Below, in pieces: positions 19,701 through 28,595 of a DNA stretch of 34,850 bases. The position numbers were made by a program, and so were the translations under genes. The first letter of the stretch is position 1; each line of letters opens with the position of its first letter. The stretch comes from Verrucomicrobiota bacterium (GTDB taxonomy: Bacteria > Verrucomicrobiota > Verrucomicrobiia > Opitutales > Opitutaceae). Where the stretch lies: positions 1 to 34,850 of the forward strand of contig JAQGON010000009.1 in NCBI GenBank assembly GCA_028293565.1, given 5' to 3'. The notes beneath the pieces are model-generated. The model was not told the DNA's origin and ran no database searches. It worked only from the letters and a program-made list of their open reading frames with translations.

Positions 19701-21905
19701 GTGACTGCCGTTCCCCCTCTTCTGGCCAAGCCCGCGGCGAAGCGCCACGTGTGGAAGTTCTTCCGGAGCGGCGGACTGGACCAGGTCAGTCTCAGCACCG
19801 CCGACGACCTGAGGTCCCTGGGACAGCTCGACCAGAAGCTCTGGGTGGTGCTGTCCTGTCCGACCAAGGGGATCGAACTGGATGAAAAAACGCTGGCGTT
19901 GATCGACGCCGACCACGACGGACACATCCGCGTCCCGGAACTGATCGAGGCCGTCAATTGGGCCGCCGCGCGGCTCAAGGATCCGGCAGCCCTGCTGCGC
20001 GGTTCGGATTCGCTCCCGCTTTCCGCGATCAACGACTCCACCCCTGAAGGAAAAACCCTCCTGGCGGGCGCGAGACAGATCCTCTCCGCCGGGGGGCGCG
20101 CGAACGCCGACTCGATCTCCGTCTCCGCCACCGAGGACATCGCCAAAGTCTTCGCGTCGAATCCCCTGAACGGCGACGGCGTCATTCCGCCCGAAGCCAC
20201 CACCGATCCCGATGCCCAGGCGCTGATCAAGGACATCATCGCATGTCTTGGCGGCTCCGAGGACCAGACCGGCTCGAGCGGAATCACCGCGGAAAAAACC
20301 GCGAAATTCTTCGCCGAACTCGGCGCCTACGTCGAATGGGTCGAGAAAAGCTCCTCCCAGGAGATCGCGATCCTTGGCGCCGCCACGGAAGGCGCCTGCG
20401 GGTCGCTGCGGGCCGTGCGCCCGAAGGTCGACGATTTTTTTGCCCGCTGCCGGCTCGCGGCCTTCGATGCGCGCGCGATCGACGCCCTCAACCGCCAGGA
20501 GAGCGAGTACCTCAACATCGCCGCCCAGGACCTGAAGATCACCGCGGAGGAGGTGGCCGGCTTTCCGCTCGCCCGCATCGAGGCCGGCAAACCGCTGCCG
20601 CTGCTCGAGGGAATCAATCCCGCGTGGAGCCGCCCACTGGCCAGCCTGCGCACGGCCGTCGTGGCGCCGATGCTTGGCTCGAGCAAGACCACGCTGACCG
20701 AGGCCGAGTGGCTTTCCCTCAACGAGTCCTTCTCCGCGTACGAACTCTGGCTTGCCTGCAAAGCCGGGTCGTCCGTCGAGAAACTCGGCCTCGACCGCGC
20801 GCGCGAGCTCCTCGCCGGAAAAGGGCGCGCCGCGCTCGATGCGCTCATCGCCCAGGACAAGGCGCTCGAACCCGAATTCAAGGCGATCACCTCCGTCGAC
20901 CGCCTGGTCCGGTATTACCGCGATCTCCGCACGGTCCTCCATAATTTCGTCAACTTTGCCGATTTCTATTCGAAGGACCGTCTCGCGGTCTTCCAGGCCG
21001 GCACGCTCTACCTCGACAGCCGCTCGTGCGAACTCTGCCTCCGGGTGGAGGATCCGACCGCCCACTCCCTGCTCGCCGTCAACAGCCGGACCTACATCGC
21101 CTACATCGAATGCCGGCGCGCCGGCGAGGAGCTGCTGAGGATCGCGGCCTGTGTCACCCAGGGTGAGAGCGACTACCTCGTCACCGGCCGCAACGGAATT
21201 TTCTACGACCGCAAGGGACGCGACTGGGACGCAACGATCGTCAAGATCCTCGATAATCCCATCAGCCTGCGGCAGGCGTTCTGGTCGCCCTACAAGAAAT
21301 TCGTCCGGATCCTCGAGGAGCAGGTGGCCAAGCGCGCCGCGGCCGCCGACGCCGAATCGGGCACCAAGGCCGCAGGCATCGGCACCACCCTCGGAGCCGC
21401 CAATCTCGCCAAGCCGACGACGCCTCCCAGGAAAATCGACATCGGCACCGTCGCCGCCCTCGGCGTCGCCGTCGGCGCGATCGGCGGCGCGCTGGCGACC
21501 CTCGCCACCGGCCTCACGCGGCTTGCCCCTTGGCAGCTGCCCCTCGTCATCATCGCGGTGATGCTGCTGATTTCCCTGCCGTCCGTGCTGATCGCATGGC
21601 TCAAGCTCCGCCACCGCACGGTCGGCCCGATCCTCGACGCGAACGGCTGGGCGGTGAACGGGCGTGTGCAGATCAACATTCCCTTTGGCACCGCGCTCAC
21701 GGAACGCGCGACGCTGCCGCCCGGGTCGCAGCGGTCCCGCTTCGATCCGTACGCGGAAAAAAAGCGCGGGCGCCGCACGGTCATCATCGTCGTCGTGCTG
21801 CTCCTGGTGTTTCTCGCGGCCGCCAAGGTCGTCGGCTTCTGGCCCTTCGCGTCCGATTACAAGGGCGACGCCGAAGCTTCCTCCGGCGTGGAAGCGCTGG
21901 ATTAG
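19701..21905 (+). CDS. Large conserved-looking membrane protein with an EF-hand loop, function unknown
   Basis: GTG start; canonical EF-hand loop DADHDGHIRVPE; C-terminal hydrophobic segments (VAALGVAVGAIGGALATLATGL, LPLVIIAVMLLISLPSVLIAWL, TVIIVVVLLLVFLAAAKVVGF). Confidence 0.85.
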   Translation: MTAVPPLLAKPAAKRHVWKFFRSGGLDQVSLSTADDLRSLGQLDQKLWVVLSCPTKGIELDEKTLALIDADHDGHIRVPELIEAVNWAAARLKDPAALLRGSDSLPLSAINDSTPEGKTLLAGARQILSAGGRANADSISVSATEDIAKVFASNPLNGDGVIPPEATTDPDAQALIKDIIACLGGSEDQTGSSGITAEKTAKFFAELGAYVEWVEKSSSQEIAILGAATEGACGSLRAVRPKVDDFFARCRLAAFDARAIDALNRQESEYLNIAAQDLKITAEEVAGFPLARIEAGKPLPLLEGINPAWSRPLASLRTAVVAPMLGSSKTTLTEAEWLSLNESFSAYELWLACKAGSSVEKLGLDRARELLAGKGRAALDALIAQDKALEPEFKAITSVDRLVRYYRDLRTVLHNFVNFADFYSKDRLAVFQAGTLYLDSRSCELCLRVEDPTAHSLLAVNSRTYIAYIECRRAGEELLRIAACVTQGESDYLVTGRNGIFYDRKGRDWDATIVKILDNPISLRQAFWSPYKKFVRILEEQVAKRAAAADAESGTKAAGIGTTLGAANLAKPTTPPRKIDIGTVAALGVAVGAIGGALATLATGLTRLAPWQLPLVIIAVMLLISLPSVLIAWLKLRHRTVGPILDANGWAVNGRVQINIPFGTALTERATLPPGSQRSRFDPYAEKKRGRRTVIIVVVLLLVFLAAAKVVGFWPFASDYKGDAEASSGVEALD

Positions 21906-21910
21906 AAGGA

Positions 21911-22050
21911 TTAGCCGCAAAAAAGCACAAAGACTCGGTGGCTCCGAATCGGATCCCGCGTGCGCATGGGCGCGATGGCCGCTCCTTCGCAACCCCGGAG
22001 CCCTTGTGCATTTTTGCGACCAACCTCCTCCTCGGAATTCTTCGCGGAGG
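21911..22050 (+). repeat. Dispersed inverted-repeat element copy 2 (membrane protein / lipoate-ligase convergent junction)
   Basis: CCGCAAAAAAGCACAAAG and CTTGTGCATTTTTGCGACC arms plus GGCTCCG/CGGAGCC; homologous to the reverse complement of 16661-16764. Confidence 0.8.
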
Positions 22051-22188
22051 ACGAGGTTCTCAAGTTCGGCTCCGTCCGTTTCGGCGCTCGGCGTCCGGCA
22101 ATCAGCCGTCCGCTTTCTGATCCCGATTTCTGTGGTCGCTGAAGGCCAGTCGCCGAGGGCTGATCGGCTCGTTTTCACCGGCCATTGC

Positions 22189-22932
22189 TCACCGGAACTC
22201 CAGCCACTCCGGGGATGAATATTTTTCCGTCAGTCCCGAAACTTCCCCTTCATCCAGATCCGGCCACGGCGTGGCCGCCGGATCGCACGCCAGCACCACG
22301 CCGAGCCGCGAGGCGAAATCGTCGCGAAGTTTTTCCAGATCTATCGCCGCGCCCAGCGCCGGCCGCCAGAGCGATCCCTGGCAGAGCAGGCCGTGCTTGT
22401 TCCGCTTCTGGGCGGCGCCGGCGATTTTTTCGCCGCTGCGTTCGTGCACCACGTCGTGCAGTTCCGCCCGCTGAAAACAGACCCCGGTGGCTTCGCAGCC
22501 GCCGCCGTCCGCCGGCGGCTCGCAGGTTGGCTTCGTGACCGCTGGAATTTCCTGCGCGCGCAGCGCCGCCGCCAGGCACTCGTGAATCTCGCGATAACTT
22601 TGGGTCGCCCGCAGGTCCTCCAACGGATGACCGCGCGGGATGACCAGCGAATACGTCCAGTCGTCGCGGTGGTCCACGATGCCGCCTCCCGTCGGACGGC
22701 GGCAAAGGTCAACCGGATCCGCCGTCGGCAGCGAGCCGCGGACGAAGGCGATTTTCTGCGCGTAACCGAAGGTGAAGGCGGGCCGGTGCCAGCCATAGTG
22801 ACGAAACCGCGGATTCGCCGGCCGCGGATGCCGCTGGAGCAGCAGGAAATCGAGCGCCATGTTTTCCGCGGCGCCGCCGCTGCGATCGGGAAGGATTTCC
22901 AGCACCATGTTGGCCGACGCCCCGCGCGTCAT
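22189..22932 (-). CDS. Biotin/lipoate A/B protein ligase family protein (LplA/LipM-like)
   Basis: CRRPTGGGIVDHRDDWTYSLVIP, GEKIAGAAQKRNKHGLLCQGSL. Confidence 0.85.
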   Translation of the reverse strand: MTRGASANMVLEILPDRSGGAAENMALDFLLLQRHPRPANPRFRHYGWHRPAFTFGYAQKIAFVRGSLPTADPVDLCRRPTGGGIVDHRDDWTYSLVIPRGHPLEDLRATQSYREIHECLAAALRAQEIPAVTKPTCEPPADGGGCEATGVCFQRAELHDVVHERSGEKIAGAAQKRNKHGLLCQGSLWRPALGAAIDLEKLRDDFASRLGVVLACDPAATPWPDLDEGEVSGLTEKYSSPEWLEFR

Positions 22933-24479
22933 GCGTCCAGCAGCGAGCGCGCCGCCTTCAGCAGTTCGCTCAGCGCGTAGGGTTTCGGCAGGTGCGCCCA
23001 GCGGTTTCGTTTCAGCCCCGCGAGCGGAGTGTCGTTTTCACGCGTCGACGTGGAAAGAACCCGGAACTTCGGCTCCGTGGCCTGCAGGGCGCGGGCCAGG
23101 TCCTCGCCCCCGCCACCGAGGTTCGCGATCAGCAGCTGCACCGGCGCCCGCAGCTGCCGCGACTCGCGCAGGGCGGTGGCCGGCGTCTTGGTGGCCACGA
23201 CGCGATAACCGTCCGCCGTCAGGATGCCGGTGACCATTTTCCGCACCACATCGTCCTCCTCGACGAGCAGCACGACTTCGTGCCCCAGGGTCGAGGGAAG
23301 GGGCTCGACCGACGAACGCCGGTCCAGGGGATCCTCCCGGAGATTGGTTTCCGGCAGGAAAATCTCGAAGGTCGATCCTGCGGACAGTTCGCTTTTCACG
23401 GTGATGAACCCGCCGCTCTGCTGGACGATTCCGTGAACCAGCGAAAGTCCAAGGCCCGATCCCTTGCCTTCGGGCTTCGTCGTGAAAAAGGGTTCGAAGA
23501 GCTGCTCCTGCGTCGCCGCGCTCATCCCGGTGCCGTTGTCGGCCACGGTCAGGCAGGCGTACGTCCCGGGCGGGGCATCGGTCAGCCGTCGGTTCCGCCC
23601 CGTCTTGATCGTGCGATGGCCGGTGCTGATCGTCACCAATCCCTCCCGCCGCAACGCGTCGCGGGCATTGAGCGTCAGGTTCAGCAGCACCTGCTGGAAT
23701 TGCGTGGGGTCGACGCGGACCTGTCCCACGGTGGGATCGAGGTCCAGTTCCAGCCGGCCGGCCTCGCCCAGGAGACGCGCCAGGATGTCCGCATTGGCCG
23801 TGACAAACCGGTTCAGGTTCAGCACCCGGATCTTCAGCGGCTGGCGCCGGCCGAAGGCGAGCAGCTGGCGCGTGAGCGCGGCGGCCTTCAGGCCGGCCTG
23901 GTGGATTTCCTCCACTTCCTTCAGCAGCTGCGGCTGTCCCATCACCTGGCCGGCGAGAATCTGACAGTAGCCGGTGATCACGGAGAGCAGGTTGTTGAAA
24001 TCGTGCGCGACGCCGCCGGCCAGGCGCCCCACCGCGTCGAGCCGCTGCGCATGCACCAGCGCCTCCTGCAGCCGGCGCTTCTCGGTCGTGTCGCGATAGG
24101 TCCCGACGATGTGCGCCGCGCGATGACGGGCGGTGGGAATCACGCTGAAGTTCCACGCGGCATGGATCGACGTGCCGTCCTTCCGGAGGAGAAAACCTTC
24201 GCCCGCGAGGGGTCGGCCCTGCGGCGCGCCGGCATGCCAGCGGACGATTTTCTTCGCCTCCGCCTTGTCGGCATGCAGGAAACCCGGAGCCCGGCCGGTC
24301 AGCGCATCGGCGGTGTAACCCGTCATCGCGCAGAAATTCTCGTTCGCGAAAATGATCTCGAGCCGGTCCGCCGCCCGGCCCTGCCGCGCGATCAACACCC
24401 CGTCGTCCTGCGCGCGCAACGCCGCGGCCAGCAACGCGTCGGGCACGACAGCCGGAGCAGGTCGCCAGGCCTTTTTCAC
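22929..24479 (-). CDS. PAS-domain hybrid histidine kinase with C-terminal degenerate receiver
   Basis: PAS (FANENFCAMTGYTADALTGRAPGFLH), HisKA GGVAHDFNNLLSVITGYCQIL, HATPase DNGTGM / GKGSGLGLSLVHGIV, receiver-like VVLLVEEDDVVRKMVTGIL...HLPKPY. Confidence 0.93.
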   Translation of the reverse strand: MKKAWRPAPAVVPDALLAAALRAQDDGVLIARQGRAADRLEIIFANENFCAMTGYTADALTGRAPGFLHADKAEAKKIVRWHAGAPQGRPLAGEGFLLRKDGTSIHAAWNFSVIPTARHRAAHIVGTYRDTTEKRRLQEALVHAQRLDAVGRLAGGVAHDFNNLLSVITGYCQILAGQVMGQPQLLKEVEEIHQAGLKAAALTRQLLAFGRRQPLKIRVLNLNRFVTANADILARLLGEAGRLELDLDPTVGQVRVDPTQFQQVLLNLTLNARDALRREGLVTISTGHRTIKTGRNRRLTDAPPGTYACLTVADNGTGMSAATQEQLFEPFFTTKPEGKGSGLGLSLVHGIVQQSGGFITVKSELSAGSTFEIFLPETNLREDPLDRRSSVEPLPSTLGHEVVLLVEEDDVVRKMVTGILTADGYRVVATKTPATALRESRQLRAPVQLLIANLGGGGEDLARALQATEPKFRVLSTSTRENDTPLAGLKRNRWAHLPKPYALSELLKAARSLLDA

Positions 24480-25123
24480 GGAGCAAGGCGTTCGACGCTC
24501 CAGCTTCCGTCCGCGGCGCGGCGGTACCGCAGCCGGTCATGCAGACGGCTGCGCCGGCCCTGCCAGAATTCCACCGTCTCCGGCGCCACGCGAAACCCGC
24601 CCCACTGCGGCGGCAGCGGCACGGTCGCTCCCGCATATTTTTTCTCGAGGGCCTTCATCGCGTCCTCGAGCGCTTGGCGCCCCGGGATGATGCTGCTCTG
24701 CGCCGAGGCCCATGCCGCCAGCTGGCTTGGCTGCGGACGGCTGTGGAAGTAGGCCTCCGCCTCCTCGCGGGAAACCTTCGTCACCGCGCCCTCGACGATC
24801 ACCTGCCGCTCGAAAGGGAACCACGGGAAAACCAGCGTGACGCGCGGGTTCACGTCGAGTTCGCGGCCCTTGCGGCTCTCGTAGTTCGTGTAGAACACAA
24901 ACCCGCGCCCGTCCACGCCCTTGAGGAGCACCGTGCGGGCCGACGGACGGCCCTCGCGGTTCGCGGTGGCGAGCACCATGGCGTTCGGTTCCACGAGCTT
25001 CGAGGCCTCCGCTTCCTGGAACCACTTTTCGAACTGCCGGAATGGATCCTTCGCGAGGTCCTTTTCCGCCAGTCCGGCAAGCGTGTAATCTTTCCTGAGA
25101 TCAGCCAGGGCCATGAATGCCAC
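24476..25123 (-). CDS. pdxH: Pyridoxamine 5'-phosphate oxidase
   Basis: LLKGVDGRGFVFYTNYESRKGRELDVNP, FPWFPFERQVIVEG, PPQWGGFRVAPETVEFWQGRRSRLHDRLRY. Confidence 0.96.
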   Translation of the reverse strand: MAFMALADLRKDYTLAGLAEKDLAKDPFRQFEKWFQEAEASKLVEPNAMVLATANREGRPSARTVLLKGVDGRGFVFYTNYESRKGRELDVNPRVTLVFPWFPFERQVIVEGAVTKVSREEAEAYFHSRPQPSQLAAWASAQSSIIPGRQALEDAMKALEKKYAGATVPLPPQWGGFRVAPETVEFWQGRRSRLHDRLRYRRAADGSWSVERLAP

Positions 25124-25199
25124 GAACGCTGGGGCGCGTCGCCAACCCTGTCAAAAGTCATCTGTCCCTTTAGGCTTTGGCTGCGGCGCGTCGTCGCGC

Positions 25200-26462
25200 A
25201 TGCTCCGCATTCGCATGTCCCCAGCCGATTACCTCGATTCGCACCTCGGCGACCTCACGTCCCTCCTGCGCCGCCTGGTGAACCTGCCGACGGTCAATCC
25301 GCCCGGAAATCATTACGCCGCGATCACCTCGCTTCTCGTGCGGGAACTCGGGGCCGCCGGGCTCGCGGCGAAGCGGTTTCCCATTCCGGCCGCGCAGCTC
25401 CGCCGGCACCTGCCGGCCGAGCAACATGCGTTTCCGCGCTACAACGTCCTCGGCAAATGGAAGGTCTCCGGCGCCACGAAGACGCTCCACTTCAACGCCC
25501 ACTACGACGTCGTGCCCGTCTCGGGCGCCTGGCGGCACGGAGATCCCTTCGGCGGACGCGTCGAAGGCGGCTGGATCTACGGGCGCGGCGCCGCCGACAT
25601 GAAAGGCTCCATGGCCAGCTGCCTCCTCGCGCTCCGCGCGCTGCGCGCGACGGGGACCAGCCCGCGCATGAATGTCGAGGTGTCCTTCACCGCCGACGAG
25701 GAAACCGACTCCGCGCTCGGCGCCGGCTGGCTGGTCGGGCACGCGCCGATCAATCCGGATTATGCGATCGTCATGGAGGGCGGCGAAGCGGGCACGGTGT
25801 GTTGCGGACACAATGGGGTCGTCTGGCTCGAAGTGACCGTCCATGGCCGCGCCGCACACGGCTCGATGCCGGAGCGCGGCGTCAATGCCCTCGAGAAAAT
25901 GTCCGCCCTCGTCCTCGCGCTCGGCGACTACCAGCGCCGCCTGAAGGCCCGCACCTTTGTCACGCCGCAGGGTAAAGTCATGCACCCGACGCTCAACCTC
26001 GGCGGCGTCTTCGGCGCGGGCGAAGGCGGGAAGATCAACACGGTTCCGGCGCTCGCGCGGTTTTCCATCGACCGGCGCGTGATCGCCGTCGAGACGGTCG
26101 CGTCGGCCGAGCGCGAGACCCGCGAATTTCTCGGCGCCGCGGCCCGGCGGATTCCAGGCTGCCGGATCACGGTCGGCAAAGTGTCCGACAACCATCCCTG
26201 CTACCAGGCGCCGAATCACCCGTTCTTCGCCGCCATGGCCTCGTGCGTCACGAAAGTCCGCCGGTCCCCCACCGCCTTCAACGTCTCCACCGGCTTCAAC
26301 GACATGCATTTTTTTGCGCATCATCTCAGGATTCCGACCCTGGGATATGGCCCGGGGGGACAGAACGAACACGCGATCGACGAACGCGCGCGAGTCTCGG
26401 ACCTGCTGCGAACGGCGAAAATCTACGCCGAACTGCTGGCCACCTTCCCGGGATCGGAATAA
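25200..26462 (+). CDS. M20 family metallopeptidase (ArgE/DapE-like)
   Basis: FNAHYDVVP, GWIYGRGAADMKGSMAS, FTADEETDS, GYGPGGQNEHAIDERARV. Confidence 0.92.
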   Translation: MLRIRMSPADYLDSHLGDLTSLLRRLVNLPTVNPPGNHYAAITSLLVRELGAAGLAAKRFPIPAAQLRRHLPAEQHAFPRYNVLGKWKVSGATKTLHFNAHYDVVPVSGAWRHGDPFGGRVEGGWIYGRGAADMKGSMASCLLALRALRATGTSPRMNVEVSFTADEETDSALGAGWLVGHAPINPDYAIVMEGGEAGTVCCGHNGVVWLEVTVHGRAAHGSMPERGVNALEKMSALVLALGDYQRRLKARTFVTPQGKVMHPTLNLGGVFGAGEGGKINTVPALARFSIDRRVIAVETVASAERETREFLGAAARRIPGCRITVGKVSDNHPCYQAPNHPFFAAMASCVTKVRRSPTAFNVSTGFNDMHFFAHHLRIPTLGYGPGGQNEHAIDERARVSDLLRTAKIYAELLATFPGSE

Positions 26463-26471
26463 CGCGGGGGT

Positions 26472-26500
26472 TTCGTCGCCGCGGCTGCAACGGCGCCGAA
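26472..26500. terminator. Hairpin at the M20 peptidase / marC convergent junction
   Basis: TTCGTCGCCG-cggctgcaa-CGGCGCCGAA, 9 of 10 pairs complementary; no clear T-tract. Confidence 0.4.
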
Positions 26501-26505
26501 GATTC

Positions 26506-27087
26506 CTATCCCGCCCAGCCCCGCCGGATCATGTTCACCGCGATCGCAGCAAGCAGGAGCGCAATGATCTTGGAGATCGCGCGCATGCCGGTCGTCCCGA
26601 TCCGGCGGCCGATCCACGAGCTGTAGGCAAACGCCAGCACCACCAGCACCAGATTGGCCGCCAGCGCGACCAGTGTCACCGGCGTGCCCAGGGTCTGCGC
26701 GAGCAGGATCAGCGTGGTGATCGACGCCGGCCCCGCGATCAGGGGCATGCCGAGCGGAACGACCCCGAAGTCGTCGGCCAGCTTCGCCGGCTCCTCGGCG
26801 GCCGAATGAACGAGATCGCGCGCCGCGAGAATGAAAAGAATGAGTCCGCCCGCGATCTGGAAATCGCTGACGGTGATGCCGAGGGCCGAAAAAATCGTCC
26901 GGCCGAGAAAGAGGAAGAGCAGCGCCACCAGCCCGCCCGTCCACACGGCTTGGTTCGCGATCGTCTTTCGGCGCGCCGCGGGCACGCCGCCGCCCATCGC
27001 CAGAAAAATCGCCGCAAGCCCGACAGGATCGATCGCGACGAACAACGGGATGAACGCCTTCAGGAAATCTGCAAAATATCCCGCCAT
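26506..27087 (-). CDS. MarC family integral membrane protein
   Basis: FLKAFIPLFVAIDPVGLAAIFLAM, PLGMPLIAGPASITTLILLA; start chosen at MAGYFADFLKAF. Confidence 0.92.
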   Translation of the reverse strand: MAGYFADFLKAFIPLFVAIDPVGLAAIFLAMGGGVPAARRKTIANQAVWTGGLVALLFLFLGRTIFSALGITVSDFQIAGGLILFILAARDLVHSAAEEPAKLADDFGVVPLGMPLIAGPASITTLILLAQTLGTPVTLVALAANLVLVVLAFAYSSWIGRRIGTTGMRAISKIIALLLAAIAVNMIRRGWAG

Positions 27088-27204
27088 CCCGTCAATTGCA
27101 CGGCAGGCATCCCCGCGGCGCAAGCCCGGGAGTGGCGCCGTAGCCCTCCGGTTTTCGCCCTTGTTTCGACCGCGGCGAGGGCGCAACGTCGCCGCCTCTT
27201 TCCC

Positions 27205-28575
27205 ATGAAAATCGACGCTTCGCTCACGCCCGCCAAGCTCCGGAAAAAAGTCGGCCGCGTCTTCGAGCTCGCCGGCCGGAAAGTCCGCGCGCTCGACGCC
27301 GCCTGGGATCCGGCGAGGGGCACCCCGGTTTTCACGGTCAAGGGGAAATACACCTCGCGCGGCTGGACCGAGTGGACGCAGGGTTTCCAGTTCGGCATGG
27401 CGTTCCTGCATTTCGACGCCACCGGCGACACCGATTCCCTTCAGCTCGGCCGCGCCAGGACCCTCCGGCACATGGCGTCGCACGTCTCGCACGTCGGAGT
27501 GCATGACCACGGCTTCAACAACGTCTCCACCTACGGGAACCTCCGCCGGCTGATGCTCGAGGGCCGGATCCCGTTCAACCAGGACGAGCTCAACTACGCC
27601 GAGATCGCGCTCAAGGTCTCCGGCGCGGTCCAGGCGGCGCGCTGGTCCACGACCGCGCACGGCACGGGCTACGTCTACTCGTTCAACGGGCCGCACTCGC
27701 TGTTCTCGGACACAATCCGCTCGATGCGCTCCCTCGCGGTGGCGCACCAGCTCGGACACGTGCTGATGGGCGAGGGCGACAAACCCACGAATCTCCTCCT
27801 GCGCGCCATCGAGCACGCGCGGACGACCGCCCGCTTCAATGTGTACTTCGGCGAGGGGCGCGACGCCTACGACGTCGCGGGACGCGTCGTCCACGAATCG
27901 ATTTTCAACCGCAATGACGGCAACTACCGCTGTCCGTCGAGCCAGCAGGGATTTTCGCCCTTCACGACGTGGACCCGCGGCGCGGCGTGGATCATCACGG
28001 GCTACGCGGAACAGCTGGAGTTTCTCGATGCGGTGAAAGGCGCCGAGCTCGACGCCGCCGGCGGGCGCCGCGCGGTCACGGATCTCTTCGTCCGGACCGC
28101 CCGCGCGACAAGCGACTACTACATCGACGGCTACAGCGCGAAGGACGGCATTCCTTACTGGGATACGGGCGCGATGCAGACGCACGCGCTGGGAAATTAC
28201 CAGCAGCGTCCCGCGGATCCCTTCAATGCCTTCGAGCCGGTCGACAGTTCCGCCGCGACGATCGCCGCGCAGGGATTCATCCGCCTTGGAACGTGGCTGG
28301 CCGCCCACGGGGAAAAAACCGCGGGGAAAAAATATCTCCAGGCCGGCCTGACCGTCGCCGACACGCTGTTCGCCGAGCCGTATCTCTCGGCCGACCCGAA
28401 ACACCAGGGCCTGATCCTGCACAGCGTGTATCACCGGCCGAATGGCTGGGATCATGTCCCCAAGGGCCGCAGCGTGCCCTGCGGCGAATCCTCGATGTGG
28501 GGCGATTATCACGCGATGGAACTCGCGCTCCTCATTTCGCGGCTCGCCGACGGAAAATACCACACGTTTTTCTGA
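27205..28575 (+). CDS. Glycoside hydrolase family 88-like (unsaturated glucuronyl hydrolase-like) protein
   Basis: WTQGFQFGMAFLHFDATGD, FSPFTTWTRGAAWIITGYAEQLEF, IPYWDTGA, DSSAATIAAQGFIRLG, GESSMWGDYHAMELAL. Confidence 0.8.
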   Translation: MKIDASLTPAKLRKKVGRVFELAGRKVRALDAAWDPARGTPVFTVKGKYTSRGWTEWTQGFQFGMAFLHFDATGDTDSLQLGRARTLRHMASHVSHVGVHDHGFNNVSTYGNLRRLMLEGRIPFNQDELNYAEIALKVSGAVQAARWSTTAHGTGYVYSFNGPHSLFSDTIRSMRSLAVAHQLGHVLMGEGDKPTNLLLRAIEHARTTARFNVYFGEGRDAYDVAGRVVHESIFNRNDGNYRCPSSQQGFSPFTTWTRGAAWIITGYAEQLEFLDAVKGAELDAAGGRRAVTDLFVRTARATSDYYIDGYSAKDGIPYWDTGAMQTHALGNYQQRPADPFNAFEPVDSSAATIAAQGFIRLGTWLAAHGEKTAGKKYLQAGLTVADTLFAEPYLSADPKHQGLILHSVYHRPNGWDHVPKGRSVPCGESSMWGDYHAMELALLISRLADGKYHTFF

Positions 28576-28595
28576 GTTCGCCTCAGCTTGTCTCC

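Noticed and set aside
22051-22188. Weak short-period pattern and CTCGGCG/CGCCGAG, ATCAGCC/GGCTGAT pairs downstream of element copy 2
   Set aside because: The pairs are not ordered for a nested hairpin and the periodicity is too weak to support by eye.
25124-25199. TTGACA-like box on the minus strand between pdxH and the M20 peptidase gene
   Set aside because: No plausible -10 box at suitable spacing; not reported as a promoter.
26314-27204. N-terminal extension of the GH88 ORF, and of the minus-strand ORF 26506-28563
   Set aside because: The extended parts lie antisense to marC or GH88 and have no recognisable sequence; real starts placed at 27205 and 27087.
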